Source: Enorma burkinafasonensis (GTDB taxonomy: Bacteria; Actinomycetota; Coriobacteriia; Coriobacteriales; Coriobacteriaceae). From it: 64,000 bases of DNA. The translations under genes were made by a program, and so were the position numbers. Positions 18,490 through 26,802 of this stretch are shown here, in pieces. The DNA lies in the NCBI RefSeq assembly GCF_902150035.1, contig NZ_LR597508.1:43278-107277 (forward strand), written 5' to 3'. Every line of letters starts with the position of its first letter. Position 1 is the stretch's first letter. The notes under the pieces are model-generated. The model saw nothing but the letters and a program-made list of their open reading frames with translations, did no database searches and was not told where the DNA came from.

Positions 18490-19230
18490 ATGGACTACAT
18501 CGAGATCGACCGCGCCGGCGGCCGCGCCCTAGACGAGATGCGCCCCGTGGCGCTCACACGCGACGTGCTCAAGCACGCGCTGGGCTCCTGCCTGGTCGAG
18601 TTCGGCGACACGCGCGTGCTGTGCGCCGCGACCATCGAGGAGGGCGTCCCCGGGTGGCGCAAGGCGAGCCGCGCCGGTTGGGTGACGGCCGAGTACGCCA
18701 TGCTCCCCGCCTCGACGGGCCGCCGCACCGCCCGCGAGCGCGGCAACCGCAAGGGCCGCTCGATGGAGATCGAGCGCCTCATCGGCCGGAGCCTCCGCAC
18801 CGTGACCAACATGCGCATGCTCGGCGAGTACACGGTCACCGTCGACTGCGACGTGCTCCAGGCCGACGGCGGCACGCGCACGGCATCCGTGACGGGCGCC
18901 TGGGTTGCCCTCCACGACGCGCTCATGGCCTGGGTCGAAGCGGGCAAGATCGCGCGCCTGCCGCTCACCGGCCAGGTGGCGGCCGTGTCCATGGGCGTGG
19001 TCGACGGGTGCGAGCTGCTCGACCTCGACTATCGCGAGGACTCGCGCGCCGAGGTGGACATGAACCTCGTGGCGACCGACACCGCCGAGATCGTCGAGAT
19101 CCAGGGCACCGGCGAGCGCATGCCGTTCGACCGCGCGCGGCTGGCCCGCCTGCTCGATTTGGGCGACAAGGGCATAGCCAAGCTGATCGAGCTCCAGAAC
19201 GAGGTCACGGCGTTCCGTGACGACGACTAA
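18490..19230 (+). CDS. rph: Ribonuclease PH
   Basis: A 246-residue phosphorolytic exoribonuclease that trims tRNA 3' ends. Recognisable family segments are SCLVEFGDTRVLCAA, WVTAEYAMLPAST with RKGRSMEIERLIGRSLR, and the phosphate site region DCDVLQADGGTRTASVTGA. The length is normal and the start is supported by GAAAGGGG. It is eleven bases upstream of rdgB. The C-terminal TAFRDDD ends just after the core fold, as expected. Confidence 0.95.
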   Translation: MDYIEIDRAGGRALDEMRPVALTRDVLKHALGSCLVEFGDTRVLCAATIEEGVPGWRKASRAGWVTAEYAMLPASTGRRTARERGNRKGRSMEIERLIGRSLRTVTNMRMLGEYTVTVDCDVLQADGGTRTASVTGAWVALHDALMAWVEAGKIARLPLTGQVAAVSMGVVDGCELLDLDYREDSRAEVDMNLVATDTAEIVEIQGTGERMPFDRARLARLLDLGDKGIAKLIELQNEVTAFRDDD

Positions 19231-19241
19231 AGGAGGCCCCC

Positions 19242-19892
19242 ATGGCGCTCGATAGGATCGATTCGGCGGAACTCGACCCGGCGCGCACCGTCGTGGTCGC
19301 GACCGGCAACGCCCACAAGCTCGTGGAGATCGAGACGATGCTCTCGGCGGCGCTCCCGGGCATGAGGTTCGTCGCCCTGGGGCAGCTCGGGGACTTCGAG
19401 GACCCCGAGGAGACCGGGACGACGTTCGCCGAGAACGCCGTCATCAAGGCGCGGGCCGCCGTCGATGCGACCGGGCTCGCCGCGGTGGCGGACGACTCGG
19501 GCCTCATGGTCGACGCGCTCGACGGGGCGCCGGGCGTGTACTCGGCGCGCTACGCGGGCGTCCACGGCGACGACGAGGCGAACAACGCCAAGCTGCTCGC
19601 CGCCCTCGAGGGCGTCGCCGCCCCCGCCCGCACGGCGCGGTTCGTGAGCTCCATCGCCTTCATCGAGCCCGACGGAGCGGTGACGATGGGCGAGGGGACC
19701 TGCGAGGGGACGGTCGGCACGGTGGGCCGCGGCGAGCACGGGTTCGGCTACGACCCGTTGTTCCTGCCCGCCGACACGCCGGGCAGGACCATGGCCGAGC
19801 TCGAACCGGACGAGAAGAACGCCATCAGCCACCGGTTCCATGCGCTGCAGGACCTCTGCGCCAAGCTCGCCGAACGGGGCGAGCGCGCATGA
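19242..19892 (+). CDS. rdgB: XTP/dITP pyrophosphatase (RdgB/HAM1)
   Basis: A 216-residue house-cleaning enzyme that hydrolyses XTP and dITP to monophosphates. It shows VVATGNAHKLVEI (substrate/metal loop), EETGTTFAENAVIKA, VADDSGLMVDAL, and the C-terminal GFGYDPLFLP. AAAGGAGG lies before the ATG. Its stop overlaps the start of dtd by four bases (ATGA), so the two are translationally coupled. Confidence 0.95.
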   Translation: MALDRIDSAELDPARTVVVATGNAHKLVEIETMLSAALPGMRFVALGQLGDFEDPEETGTTFAENAVIKARAAVDATGLAAVADDSGLMVDALDGAPGVYSARYAGVHGDDEANNAKLLAALEGVAAPARTARFVSSIAFIEPDGAVTMGEGTCEGTVGTVGRGEHGFGYDPLFLPADTPGRTMAELEPDEKNAISHRFHALQDLCAKLAERGERA

Positions 19893-20335
19893 GGGCGGTG
19901 GTCCAGCGCGTGACCCGCGCGAGCGTGACGATCGACGGCGCGGTGACGGGCAGCATCGGGCAAGGCTACCTCATCCTCTTGGGCGTTGGCGCCGCCGACA
20001 CGGCCGCGGAGGCCGAGCGCCTCTGGAAGAAGGTCTTCGCGCTGCGCCTCATGGAGGACGAGGACGGTAAGACCAACCGCTCGCTCGCCGACGTGGACGG
20101 CGACGTGCTCGTGGTCTCGCAGTTCACGCTCTATGCCGACTGCCGGCGCGGCCGGCGTCCCTCGTTCACGGCGGCGGGCGACCCGGCCCACGCGAAGGAG
20201 CTCTACGAGCGCTTCGTGGAGCTGGCGCGGCAGGACGTGACGCACGTGGCGACGGGGACCTTCGCGGCCGACATGAAGGTCGAGCTCGTGAACGACGGCC
20301 CGTTCACCATCGTGCTCGACACCGACGAGCTGTAG
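19889..20335 (+). CDS. dtd: D-aminoacyl-tRNA deacylase
   Basis: A 148-residue enzyme that removes D-amino acids and glycine from mischarged tRNAs. MRAVVQRVTRASVTIDG is the typical start, SQFTLYADCRRGRRPSF carries the active-site SQFT, and the cross-subunit GP motif is in NDGPFTIVLD. Placement after rdgB by an ATGA overlap groups it with the quality-control genes. Cytoplasmic homodimer by family. Confidence 0.95.
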   Translation: MRAVVQRVTRASVTIDGAVTGSIGQGYLILLGVGAADTAAEAERLWKKVFALRLMEDEDGKTNRSLADVDGDVLVVSQFTLYADCRRGRRPSFTAAGDPAHAKELYERFVELARQDVTHVATGTFAADMKVELVNDGPFTIVLDTDEL

Positions 20336-20476
20336 GCTGTCGCCGGCCGCCTGCCTGCTGCCGCACGCTGGCCGGGGCTGGCGCCGCGGAGAGATTCCTG
20401 CTACAATTCATCTGTTTTGTCTACCGTGGGGGTACTATGCCCCTTGATCGCGTCACGCCTGCAGGAGGTCTTATAG

Positions 20477-20773
20477 ATGGAAGAGCTCGCAGTCAACCAC
20501 GTCGAGGAGATCCACGAGAAGCTGACCCAGATGGTCGGCGATCGGGTTAAGGTCAAGGCCAATATGGGCCGCACGCGCGTGGTTGAACGCATGGGTACCA
20601 TCAAGACCGTCCATCCCGCCGTCTTCATCGTGGAGGTCACCGAGCGCCGCGGCCGCACCTCCCGCCAGAGCTACCAGTACGTCGACGTGCTCACCGGCAC
20701 GGTCGAGCTGTTCGACCCCGAGACCGGCGAGCACATCTTCACGCCGCTCGGCAACCAGCTCGATGAGCACTAG
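20477..20773 (+). CDS. veg: Veg family protein
   Basis: A 98-residue protein matching the Veg (DUF1021) family: the N-terminal helix leads to KANMGRTRVVERMGTIKTVH and the basic RRGRTSRQSYQYVDVLTG. In Bacillus Veg influences biofilm matrix regulation and binds DNA-linked factors; the role here is inferred from the family only. GCAGGAGG is upstream of the ATG. It overlaps ispE by 11 bases. A TACAAT at 20402-20407 could be its -10 box; no good -35 is seen. Confidence 0.88.
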   Translation: MEELAVNHVEEIHEKLTQMVGDRVKVKANMGRTRVVERMGTIKTVHPAVFIVEVTERRGRTSRQSYQYVDVLTGTVELFDPETGEHIFTPLGNQLDEH

Positions 20774-21653
20774 GGGCATCGCGGTCTCGGCTCCCGCCAA
20801 GATCAACCTCTACCTGGGTGTCCACACCCTCAAGGACGAGCGCGGCTACCATCGCGTCGACTCGGTGATGGCGGCCCTCGATTTGGTGGACACCCTCACG
20901 TTCGATCCTGCCGACGGGCTCTCCGTCGAGCTCGTTCCCGCGATCGACCTGCCGCAGGAGAAGAACTCCGTGTACCGCGCCGCGCGTATGCTCGGCGACG
21001 CGTTCGGGCGCGAGCCGTCCTTCCGCATCACGGTCAAGAAGCGCATCCCGCTGCGCGCCGGTCTGGGCGGTCCTTCCGCGGACGCCGCGGCGGCGCTCGT
21101 GGGACTCTGCCGCCTGTGGGGCATCGAGCGGACCGACGCCCAGGTGCTCGAGATCGCCCGCTCGCTCGGCGCGGACGTCCCGTTCTTCCTGCACGGGCCC
21201 CTCGCGTACTGCGCGGGCGCCGGCGACGAGCTCGCCGAGCTCATGGAGCCGCTCGCGGGGCTGCCCGTCGTGCTCGTCCAGCCCGCGGGCGCGGGCGTCA
21301 CGGCGGCCGAGGCCTATGCCCGCTTCGACGCGGATCCTGTTCCCGTCCCGCCGCTTGAGGAGCTGCTCGAGGTTCTGCGCGCGGGAGACGCCGACGCGGT
21401 CCCCGCGCTCATCGCGAACAACCTCGCCCCCGCCGCCTGCGCCGCCGAGCCGGCGATCGAGGACGTCGTCTCGTGGCTCCGCATGCAACCCGGCGTGCGC
21501 GCCGCCCAGGTGACCGGGTCCGGCTCGTGCTCGTTCGCGATCTGCGCCGCCGCCGCGGACGCGCGCTCCATCGCGGCCGCCGCCCGCACGCACGGCTGGT
21601 GGGCTTGCGCAGCAACGATGGAGAAGTCGGGACCGACCGTCACGGAGTGCTAG
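20763..21653 (+). CDS. ispE: 4-diphosphocytidyl-2-C-methyl-D-erythritol kinase
   Basis: A 296-residue GHMP kinase of the MEP isoprenoid pathway. It has SAPAKINLYLGV at the N-terminus, the ATP-binding GLGGPSADAAA (the usual GLGGGSSDAA with small changes) and the C-terminal VTGSGSCSFA. The ATG at 20763 lies inside the end of veg, 11 bp before the veg stop, so translation is probably coupled; no independent strong ribosome site is seen. Other isoprenoid genes are not in the window. Confidence 0.92.
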   Translation: MSTRGIAVSAPAKINLYLGVHTLKDERGYHRVDSVMAALDLVDTLTFDPADGLSVELVPAIDLPQEKNSVYRAARMLGDAFGREPSFRITVKKRIPLRAGLGGPSADAAAALVGLCRLWGIERTDAQVLEIARSLGADVPFFLHGPLAYCAGAGDELAELMEPLAGLPVVLVQPAGAGVTAAEAYARFDADPVPVPPLEELLEVLRAGDADAVPALIANNLAPAACAAEPAIEDVVSWLRMQPGVRAAQVTGSGSCSFAICAAAADARSIAAAARTHGWWACAATMEKSGPTVTEC

Positions 21654-21690
21654 CATCTGCGTCCGTGTTCTGCTACTATAGCTTTCGCTT

Positions 21691-21767
21691 CGGGTTGTGG
21701 CTCAGTTTGGTAGAGCACCGCGTTCGGGACGCGGGGGTCGCTGGTTCAAATCCAGTCAACCCGACCA
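21691..21767 (+). tRNA. tRNA-Pro (anticodon CGG)
   Basis: Acceptor CGGGTTG pairs with CAACCCG, the anticodon stem CCGCG/CGCGG closes the loop TTCGGGA (anticodon CGG), the T-loop is GTTCAAATCC, and CCA is encoded. 77 nt. An accessory segment begins right after it. Confidence 0.95.
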
Positions 21768-21780
21768 TCGTATCTGAACA

Positions 21781-21810
21781 GGCCAGAGTGGGTGTCCGCT
21801 CTGGCCCGTT
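21781..21810 (+). terminator. Terminator after tRNA-Pro
   Basis: GGCCAGAG pairs with CTCTGGCC across a 10-base loop, followed by CGTTTGCGTTTC. It starts 13 bases after the tRNA. Confidence 0.65.
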
Positions 21811-21839
21811 TGCGTTTCAGGTCCTTTCATATGGCGAGG

Positions 21840-21868
21840 TTGCCAAGAAAACTTTGCATGTCTATCAT
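21840..21868 (+). promoter_or_regulatory. Promoter of the small membrane protein/Xre pair
   Basis: TTGCCA (21840-21845), a 17-bp spacer and TATCAT (21863-21868) match the sigma-70 consensus at 10 of 12 positions. The -35 hexamer lies inside a palindrome (see the next entry). Confidence 0.65.
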
Positions 21869-21892
21869 GAGTGGTGACAACAAAACTTGGCA
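21841..21892. promoter_or_regulatory. Two operator-like palindromes, probable Xre binding sites
   Basis: TGCCAAGAAAACTTTGCA (21841-21858) and TGACAACAAAACTTGGCA (21875-21892) both fit TGCCAAG-N4-CTTGGCA with one or two changes. Their starts are 34 bp apart. The first covers the -35 box and the second lies just past the transcription start, a normal layout for autorepression by the downstream Xre gene. Confidence 0.6.
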
Positions 21893-21907
21893 TAGGGAGG
21901 AGACGGC

Positions 21908-22222
21908 ATGGATAGGGAAGAGATCCTCGCCCAAAGCCGTAGGGACAACCGCTTCCAAGACGAGCGCGACTGCCGTATCGCGGATCAAGCGAGCGTATGG
22001 GGCGCCATCGGCATGGCCTCCATCCTCATCGCGGTCTTCCTCATCCGCTTCTTCCTACGGGGCGAGGACCCCTATGACCTGCTCGCGATAGGGTTCGCCT
22101 ACCTTGCCGCGGCAAACGCCTACAAGTGGGGCACCACCAGGGCCAAAGGGGCGCTCGCGGTGGCGGTCCTGTGCGCGGCTATCTCCCTTGGATGGCTGTG
22201 GTTCTACGCGATCGAGGGCTGA
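21908..22222 (+). CDS. Small membrane protein of unknown function (DUF6442-like)
   Basis: A 104-residue protein. The first 30 residues are charged (MDREEILAQSRRDNRFQDER), then come three predicted membrane helices at about 33-50, 57-73 and 82-100. Similar small proteins are commonly encoded directly before an Xre regulator in Firmicutes and Actinobacteria (DUF6442 family, from memory). GGGAGGAGACGGC precedes the ATG. The stop is five bases before the Xre gene, so the two form one unit. No enzymatic motif is seen. Confidence 0.75.
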   Translation: MDREEILAQSRRDNRFQDERDCRIADQASVWGAIGMASILIAVFLIRFFLRGEDPYDLLAIGFAYLAAANAYKWGTTRAKGALAVAVLCAAISLGWLWFYAIEG

Positions 22223-22227
22223 CGTCC

Positions 22228-22434
22228 ATGAGAGAGTCGCTCGTCCTCAAGAACCGCTTGCGGGAGGCGCGCTCCGCGCGGGGCCTCTCGCAGGCGCAGC
22301 TCGCCGCGCTGGTGGGCGTGTCCCGCAACACGATCAGCTCCATCGAGACGGGGCAGTTCAGCCCGACCGCCAAACTCGCGCTCGTTATCTGCATTGCCCT
22401 GGACAAGAAGTTCGAAGACCTGTTCTACTTCTGA
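22228..22434 (+). CDS. Xre-family HTH regulator (small, YozG-like)
   Basis: A 68-residue protein that is almost entirely one Cro/C1 helix-turn-helix: LREARSARGLSQAQLAALVG, then SRNTISSIETGQFSPT. The ending LDKKFEDLFYF is typical of the short YozG/YgzD type. It follows the membrane protein by 5 bp. It likely represses its own promoter through the palindromes at 21841-21892; this is inferred. Confidence 0.88.
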   Translation: MRESLVLKNRLREARSARGLSQAQLAALVGVSRNTISSIETGQFSPTAKLALVICIALDKKFEDLFYF

Positions 22435-22463
22435 GACCTATGCGACCTATGGACGCGGTGGTA

Positions 22464-23633
22464 TCAATATGTCATCCCGAACATCCAAAGCGGAATGACG
22501 TTGCCGTAGCCGTATTCGATATCGTCTTTGACCACGTAGCCCTTTTCGGCGTCGCGAATTTGACGTTGGCCTTTGCTCCTTCCGCCGACTTCAAAAGTCA
22601 TGCCGTCAATCAGGAAGTCTGCAAGGGACGAGGTGGTGACCAAGTTTTTGACGCGGGTCTGGTTGAAGAAAAACGTCTCGCGGACGTTTCCGATGTCCTC
22701 CGAACCGTCGCTCAGGCAATACAGGATATTGGTATTATCGAGGTAGACTTTGTCGGGCTTCCCGAGGGCGCCAAGACAGTGCGCGCCCGTTTTCGGCTGT
22801 GCGATCATTCCCGCTTTCTCAAGATACAACAGATAGTCTTCAACGTTGTTCCGACTGATGCCGAGTTTGCTACCCAGCTGCGCCATATTGGGTTTGAATG
22901 GGGCGAGAGTGCTTACTGTTGCCATCAGTCGCTTGAGCTTTCTACCTGTAGCGGTGGTCATGCCTGCATATTGGGGGATGTCCACCTCTAGCGTGCGCGT
23001 GATGACCTGGTTTAGCTCGATCGAGAAGTCCTCGTCTGCGCCGAAGGGATAATATCCACGGCGCAGATAGTCTCGGAACAGGGGGAGGGGATGTTCGATG
23101 CCCGAGACGCGTATCTGATGGGTAAGGATTTCCTCGAGCGTCTGAGGCTTTATTTCAATGCCGTGGCGGATAGCGAGGTACTCTCGAAACGAGAGACCCT
23201 GCATCACGTATTTCGGTGCTCGACGGCTGAGGTCTGCCTCGCCTTTCTCGATATCAAGCACCGATGATCCGGTGAAATAAACATGCAGGTTGGGCAGAGC
23301 GTCATACATCATCTTGAGCTCGCGCGACCAGTTGGGGTACTTATGTACCTCGTCGATGAATAGGAAGCTGCCGCCGTTTTTCACGAAAGCGTCGGCTGTA
23401 TCAAAGAGCGTATGGTCGGAGAAATACATATGGTCTGCTGACACGTACAGGGTATCGTCGAGGGAATGGGATGAGCGAATGCGCTGGAGGAAGAGCGTTG
23501 TCTTGCCAACGCCACGAGGTCCCACAAGGCCGAGCATATGGTTGTCCCATGCGATTGTGTCGTAGATATAGCGGCGATATCCCAACTCAACGTTATCGAG
23601 CTGACGCTGCATGAATTCGAAGAGGCGCTCCAT
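22464..23633 (-). CDS. AAA ATPase with DUF4143-type C-terminus
   Basis: A 389-residue protein. The N-terminal AAA_14 domain has Walker A GPRGVGKTT near residue 43 and Walker B SFLFIDEVHKYPNW followed by YFTGSSVLDI. The C-terminal half (about 200-389) resembles the DUF4143 nuclease-like domain, with the conserved lysine-rich EVGGRSKGQRQI segment. These ATPases are widespread accessory genes of uncertain role, sometimes called toxin-antitoxin-like or selfish. The codon composition is lower in GC than neighbours, suggesting transfer. ATG 23633 is preferred; an in-frame ATG at 23669 falls inside the inverted repeat. Confidence 0.82.
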   Translation of the reverse strand: MERLFEFMQRQLDNVELGYRRYIYDTIAWDNHMLGLVGPRGVGKTTLFLQRIRSSHSLDDTLYVSADHMYFSDHTLFDTADAFVKNGGSFLFIDEVHKYPNWSRELKMMYDALPNLHVYFTGSSVLDIEKGEADLSRRAPKYVMQGLSFREYLAIRHGIEIKPQTLEEILTHQIRVSGIEHPLPLFRDYLRRGYYPFGADEDFSIELNQVITRTLEVDIPQYAGMTTATGRKLKRLMATVSTLAPFKPNMAQLGSKLGISRNNVEDYLLYLEKAGMIAQPKTGAHCLGALGKPDKVYLDNTNILYCLSDGSEDIGNVRETFFFNQTRVKNLVTTSSLADFLIDGMTFEVGGRSKGQRQIRDAEKGYVVKDDIEYGYGNVIPLWMFGMTY

Positions 23634-23651
23634 CTCTGTTCCAATCAATAA

Positions 23652-23700
23652 TGCACTATTACAGTGCATTATACCGACTAAAATGCACTGTAATAGTGCA
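23652..23700. promoter_or_regulatory. Paired palindromic operators upstream of the AAA ATPase
   Basis: TGCACTATTACAGTGCAT (23652-23669) and ATGCACTGTAATAGTGCA (23683-23700) are perfect reverse complements of each other, 13 bp apart. Each is itself a palindrome, TGCACT-N5-AGTGCA. They lie 19-67 bp before the ATPase start codon and probably bind a dimeric regulator. Confidence 0.65.
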
Positions 23701-23791
23701 ATTCAGCACAATCGTGAGAAGATGTACGGACTTGGGCATCTGGTTGACGATCTTGGAAGCCTTCGTGGGTGCAAGCAGGCGCTAACCGGGG

Positions 23792-25225
23792 CTATCGGCT
23801 CCGCGCCAGGCGCTCCACGAGATCGATGAGCTCCTGCTGGCTGTGCACGTCGAGCTTCTTGTAGATGTGGCGCGTGTGCGTCTTCACGGTGTTGTTCGAG
23901 ATGACGAGCCGCTCCTCGATGGCGCGGCCGCTGTGCCCGCGTGCAAGCAGCCCCGCGATCTCGCGCTCGCGGGTGGTGAGACCGTGGCTCTCGGCGAGGC
24001 CGTCGAGGAGGGCGTCGAGGTCGACGGCCTCATCTGCGCGGCCATCATGGCGCGCGGGTGCCTCGGCGGGGACGATCTCGCTGAAGAACTTGACGAACCT
24101 GAAGTCCCCGAGGCCGATCCACACGAAGCTGACGAGCACGAGCACCGCGGCGGCGCTCATGATGAGCAGCGCGTCGGAGGCGCCGCCTTCCTGCAGGCCT
24201 ATTCCCAGCTGGGCGATCTCGAACCCGACCACCGAGCAGCATGAGGACACCGCGAAGCCGAGGGGGATGGTGGCGAGCGCGCCCGCGGGGTTGCGGGCGG
24301 CGATGCTGGCGAGGATCGAGAACATGAGCGCGTAGAAGCACTGGGACCCGCACTCGATGACGGTCGACGTGACGTCCTGCGAGATCGAGGTCGCCGGCGT
24401 GAGGAGGAACCCCGTGACCACCACGAGCGTGCTCAGGCGAAACGCCGCATCCTCGTCGAGCACGTAGCGCCGCGCCCGGCTCCACAGGACGAGCAGCGTA
24501 CCGAAGATGACGGCGACGAGTGCGTACTGCCAGCTCGCGATGGATCCGAAGCGCACCGATGTGGCGTAGCCGAACGTCGTCTCGAAGAGGGCGATGCAGA
24601 CGAAGAGCTTGCTCGCGATAGGCACGAAGGAGTAGGGGTTGGTCGTGGCGAGCTCGCGTGGGCTCTCGGAGCTGCGGATGAGCGCGAAGAGGTCACGCTG
24701 CTCAAGGCTGCCCACACCGATGAGCAGGCTCATGAAGAGGATCCCGAAGACGACAGGCGCCGCTGCGGCCGCCGTCTCGAGAAGCGGCCACAGGGCATAG
24801 GAGACGGCGATGCCGGCAAGCGCGGCGATCATGGAGCGCGCGCTGGCGGGGATGCGCGAGAGCGCGAGCGCCGCGAGGAGCGTCCCCCAGGCGCGCCCGA
24901 CGTTGAAGAGCGTGTCCGCGATAAGGAAGAGCGCGCCGTCGAAGGGGCGCGCGAGCACGATGTCCCAAAGAAGCGTGCCGAGCACGCCGCAGAAGAGCGC
25001 GGCGGCCGAGCAGGCGGCGAGCGAGAGCAGGCGCGGCCGCCGGTGGGCGATGATGGCGACGGGGACATAGATGAGCCCTGAGATGAAGACGCTTATGTTG
25101 ACGTCCGAGGTGGGCGCGACGGGAAGCATCACGCTGTTGTGCATGAGCATGATGAGCGAGACGAGTGCGATCTGCATGACGGCAGAGGACCAAGGTACTA
25201 TACGCTTTACCTGCTCGTTCTCCAT
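23792..25225 (-). CDS. Membrane-anchored LuxR-family transcriptional regulator
   Basis: A 477-residue protein with about twelve hydrophobic helices over residues 10-385 and a C-terminal LuxR/GerE HTH: LTTREREIAGLLARGHSG, then NNTVKTHTRHIYKKL, near residues 415-470. There is no receiver domain. This membrane sensor plus LuxR architecture is a hallmark of Coriobacteriia, where many copies sit next to transport and catabolic genes (class-level knowledge). GGAGGGGTTAG precedes the ATG. It diverges from the M20 amidohydrolase gene 190 bp away, so that gene or the YfcC/AEC carriers are possible targets; this is inference. Confidence 0.88.
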   Translation of the reverse strand: MENEQVKRIVPWSSAVMQIALVSLIMLMHNSVMLPVAPTSDVNISVFISGLIYVPVAIIAHRRPRLLSLAACSAAALFCGVLGTLLWDIVLARPFDGALFLIADTLFNVGRAWGTLLAALALSRIPASARSMIAALAGIAVSYALWPLLETAAAAAPVVFGILFMSLLIGVGSLEQRDLFALIRSSESPRELATTNPYSFVPIASKLFVCIALFETTFGYATSVRFGSIASWQYALVAVIFGTLLVLWSRARRYVLDEDAAFRLSTLVVVTGFLLTPATSISQDVTSTVIECGSQCFYALMFSILASIAARNPAGALATIPLGFAVSSCCSVVGFEIAQLGIGLQEGGASDALLIMSAAAVLVLVSFVWIGLGDFRFVKFFSEIVPAEAPARHDGRADEAVDLDALLDGLAESHGLTTREREIAGLLARGHSGRAIEERLVISNNTVKTHTRHIYKKLDVHSQQELIDLVERLARSR

Positions 25226-25414
25226 CTAACCCCTCCTATCACCCCAACGGGGTGAGAACCGTTCGCAGGCTGTGCCCGACCGTTCGCCCTCGCATGCGGC
25301 GGGTGAAATCGAGGCACTTCTTCCGCGCCGCCCCCGCAGGCGGGCAATGCGCATACTATCGTTTCATGGTGAAACCCGCCACGTCAAGCAGGCGGATCGA
25401 CGATAGGAGTCGGT

Positions 25415-26611
25415 ATGAAGCAGGTAGTGGAAGAGGCGCGCTCGCTCCAGGAGCGGATCGTCGCCGACCGCAGGTGGCTGCACCAGCACCCGGAGCTCGG
25501 GTTCGACCTCATCGAGACGTGCGCCTACGTGCGCGGACGGCTCGAGGAGATGGGCTACGAGGTGACGGTGCCCTGCGAGGGCGCCCTGCTCACCCAGATC
25601 GGCGACCCGGCCGCCGGCCCCTGCGTGATGCTCCGTGCCGACATGGACGCCCTGCCGGTCGACGAAATCACCGGCCTGCCCTTCGCCTCCACCAACGGCA
25701 ACATGCACGCGTGCGGCCACGATACGCACACCGCCATGCTCCTGGGTGCCGCCCAGGTGCTCAAGGCCCACGAGGCCGAGCTCAAGGGCTGCGTGAAGCT
25801 GCTCTTCCAACCCGACGAGGAGGGCTGCGCCCCGGTCGAGTACTGCGGCGGCGACGCCGTGCTCGAGGCCGGCGTGCTCGAGAACCCGCACGTCGACGCC
25901 GTGACCGCCCTGCACGTCCAGGCGCTCGAGTTCGACGCCGGCGCGATCTACACGCGCCCGGGCACCATCTTCTCGTCGATCGACGACATCGAGGTCAAGA
26001 TCAAGGGCCGCGGCGCCCACGGCTCGACGCCCAACCAGGGCATCGACCCCATCAACATCGCCTGCCATATCTATCAGGGCTTCCAGAACCTGATCTCGCG
26101 CGAGGTCGACCCCACCCAGACCTGCGTGGCCACGTTCGGCAAGATCGAGAGCGGGCGCGCCGCCAACGTCATCCCCGAGGACGCGCACATGCTCGGCACC
26201 CTGCGCACGCAGGACGCCGCCGTGCGCGATGGCTTCAAGGAGCATGCCGACCGCATGGTGCGCGGTATCGCCGAGGCCTTCGGCGGCGAGGCGGAGGTCG
26301 CCTTCCTGCGCGGCGTCCCCAACACCTACAACGACCCCGAGCTCACCTCGGAGCTCGTGGGGTACGCCGACGAGCTCTTCGACGAGCCGGTGCGCGAGCT
26401 CGAGGCCCCGTTCTCCGGCACCGATGACCTCGCCATCCTCTCGCAGGTCGCGCCGACGACCTACTTCATCCTGGGTACGGGCACGCTGCCCGGCCACGAG
26501 GGCTGCGGCATGCACCATCCCAACGTGGACTTCGACGAGTCCGTGTTCTGGAAGGGCAGCGCGCTCCTCGCGAATAGCGCCCTCGAGTTCCTCGCGCGCC
26601 GCGCCGGCTAG
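25415..26611 (+). CDS. M20 family amidohydrolase (N-acyl/aromatic amino acid hydrolase type)
   Basis: A 398-residue M20D zinc/manganese amidohydrolase. The N-terminal RRWLHQHPELGFD, the metal site NMHACGHDTHTAML near residue 97, FQPDEEGCAP, and the C-terminal GTDDLAIL plus GCGMHHPNVDFDE are all intact. Relatives cleave N-acyl amino acids, hippurate or aminobenzoyl-glutamate. Cytoplasmic, no signal peptide. ATAGGAG precedes the ATG. It is next to a YfcC-type carrier and an AEC permease, which suggests uptake and cleavage of a conjugated amino acid; substrate unproven. Confidence 0.88.
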   Translation: MKQVVEEARSLQERIVADRRWLHQHPELGFDLIETCAYVRGRLEEMGYEVTVPCEGALLTQIGDPAAGPCVMLRADMDALPVDEITGLPFASTNGNMHACGHDTHTAMLLGAAQVLKAHEAELKGCVKLLFQPDEEGCAPVEYCGGDAVLEAGVLENPHVDAVTALHVQALEFDAGAIYTRPGTIFSSIDDIEVKIKGRGAHGSTPNQGIDPINIACHIYQGFQNLISREVDPTQTCVATFGKIESGRAANVIPEDAHMLGTLRTQDAAVRDGFKEHADRMVRGIAEAFGGEAEVAFLRGVPNTYNDPELTSELVGYADELFDEPVRELEAPFSGTDDLAILSQVAPTTYFILGTGTLPGHEGCGMHHPNVDFDESVFWKGSALLANSALEFLARRAG

Positions 26612-26802
26612 CCCCGGATCCCCCAGCGGCACCATCCATTAGGGGCGGTCGCGGCGGAGGTGCCGCGCGTGGTGGCTGACGGCCTCCGCCCGCTCCCCGT
26701 CCCGTCATAGGAGGGCCCCATAGGGTCGCCTCCATCCTCAGGTCAAGGCGGTGCGCCCGCGCGCACCGTGTAGGTACATCTGTCTCTAAAGAGGAGGAAT
26801 CT

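Noticed and set aside
20763..20773. Frameshift between veg and ispE
   Set aside because: Both proteins are complete; the 11-bp overlap is ordinary translational coupling.
21691..25225. Integrated element using tRNA-Pro as attachment site
   Set aside because: No integrase gene and no second copy of the tRNA 3' end was found downstream within the window.
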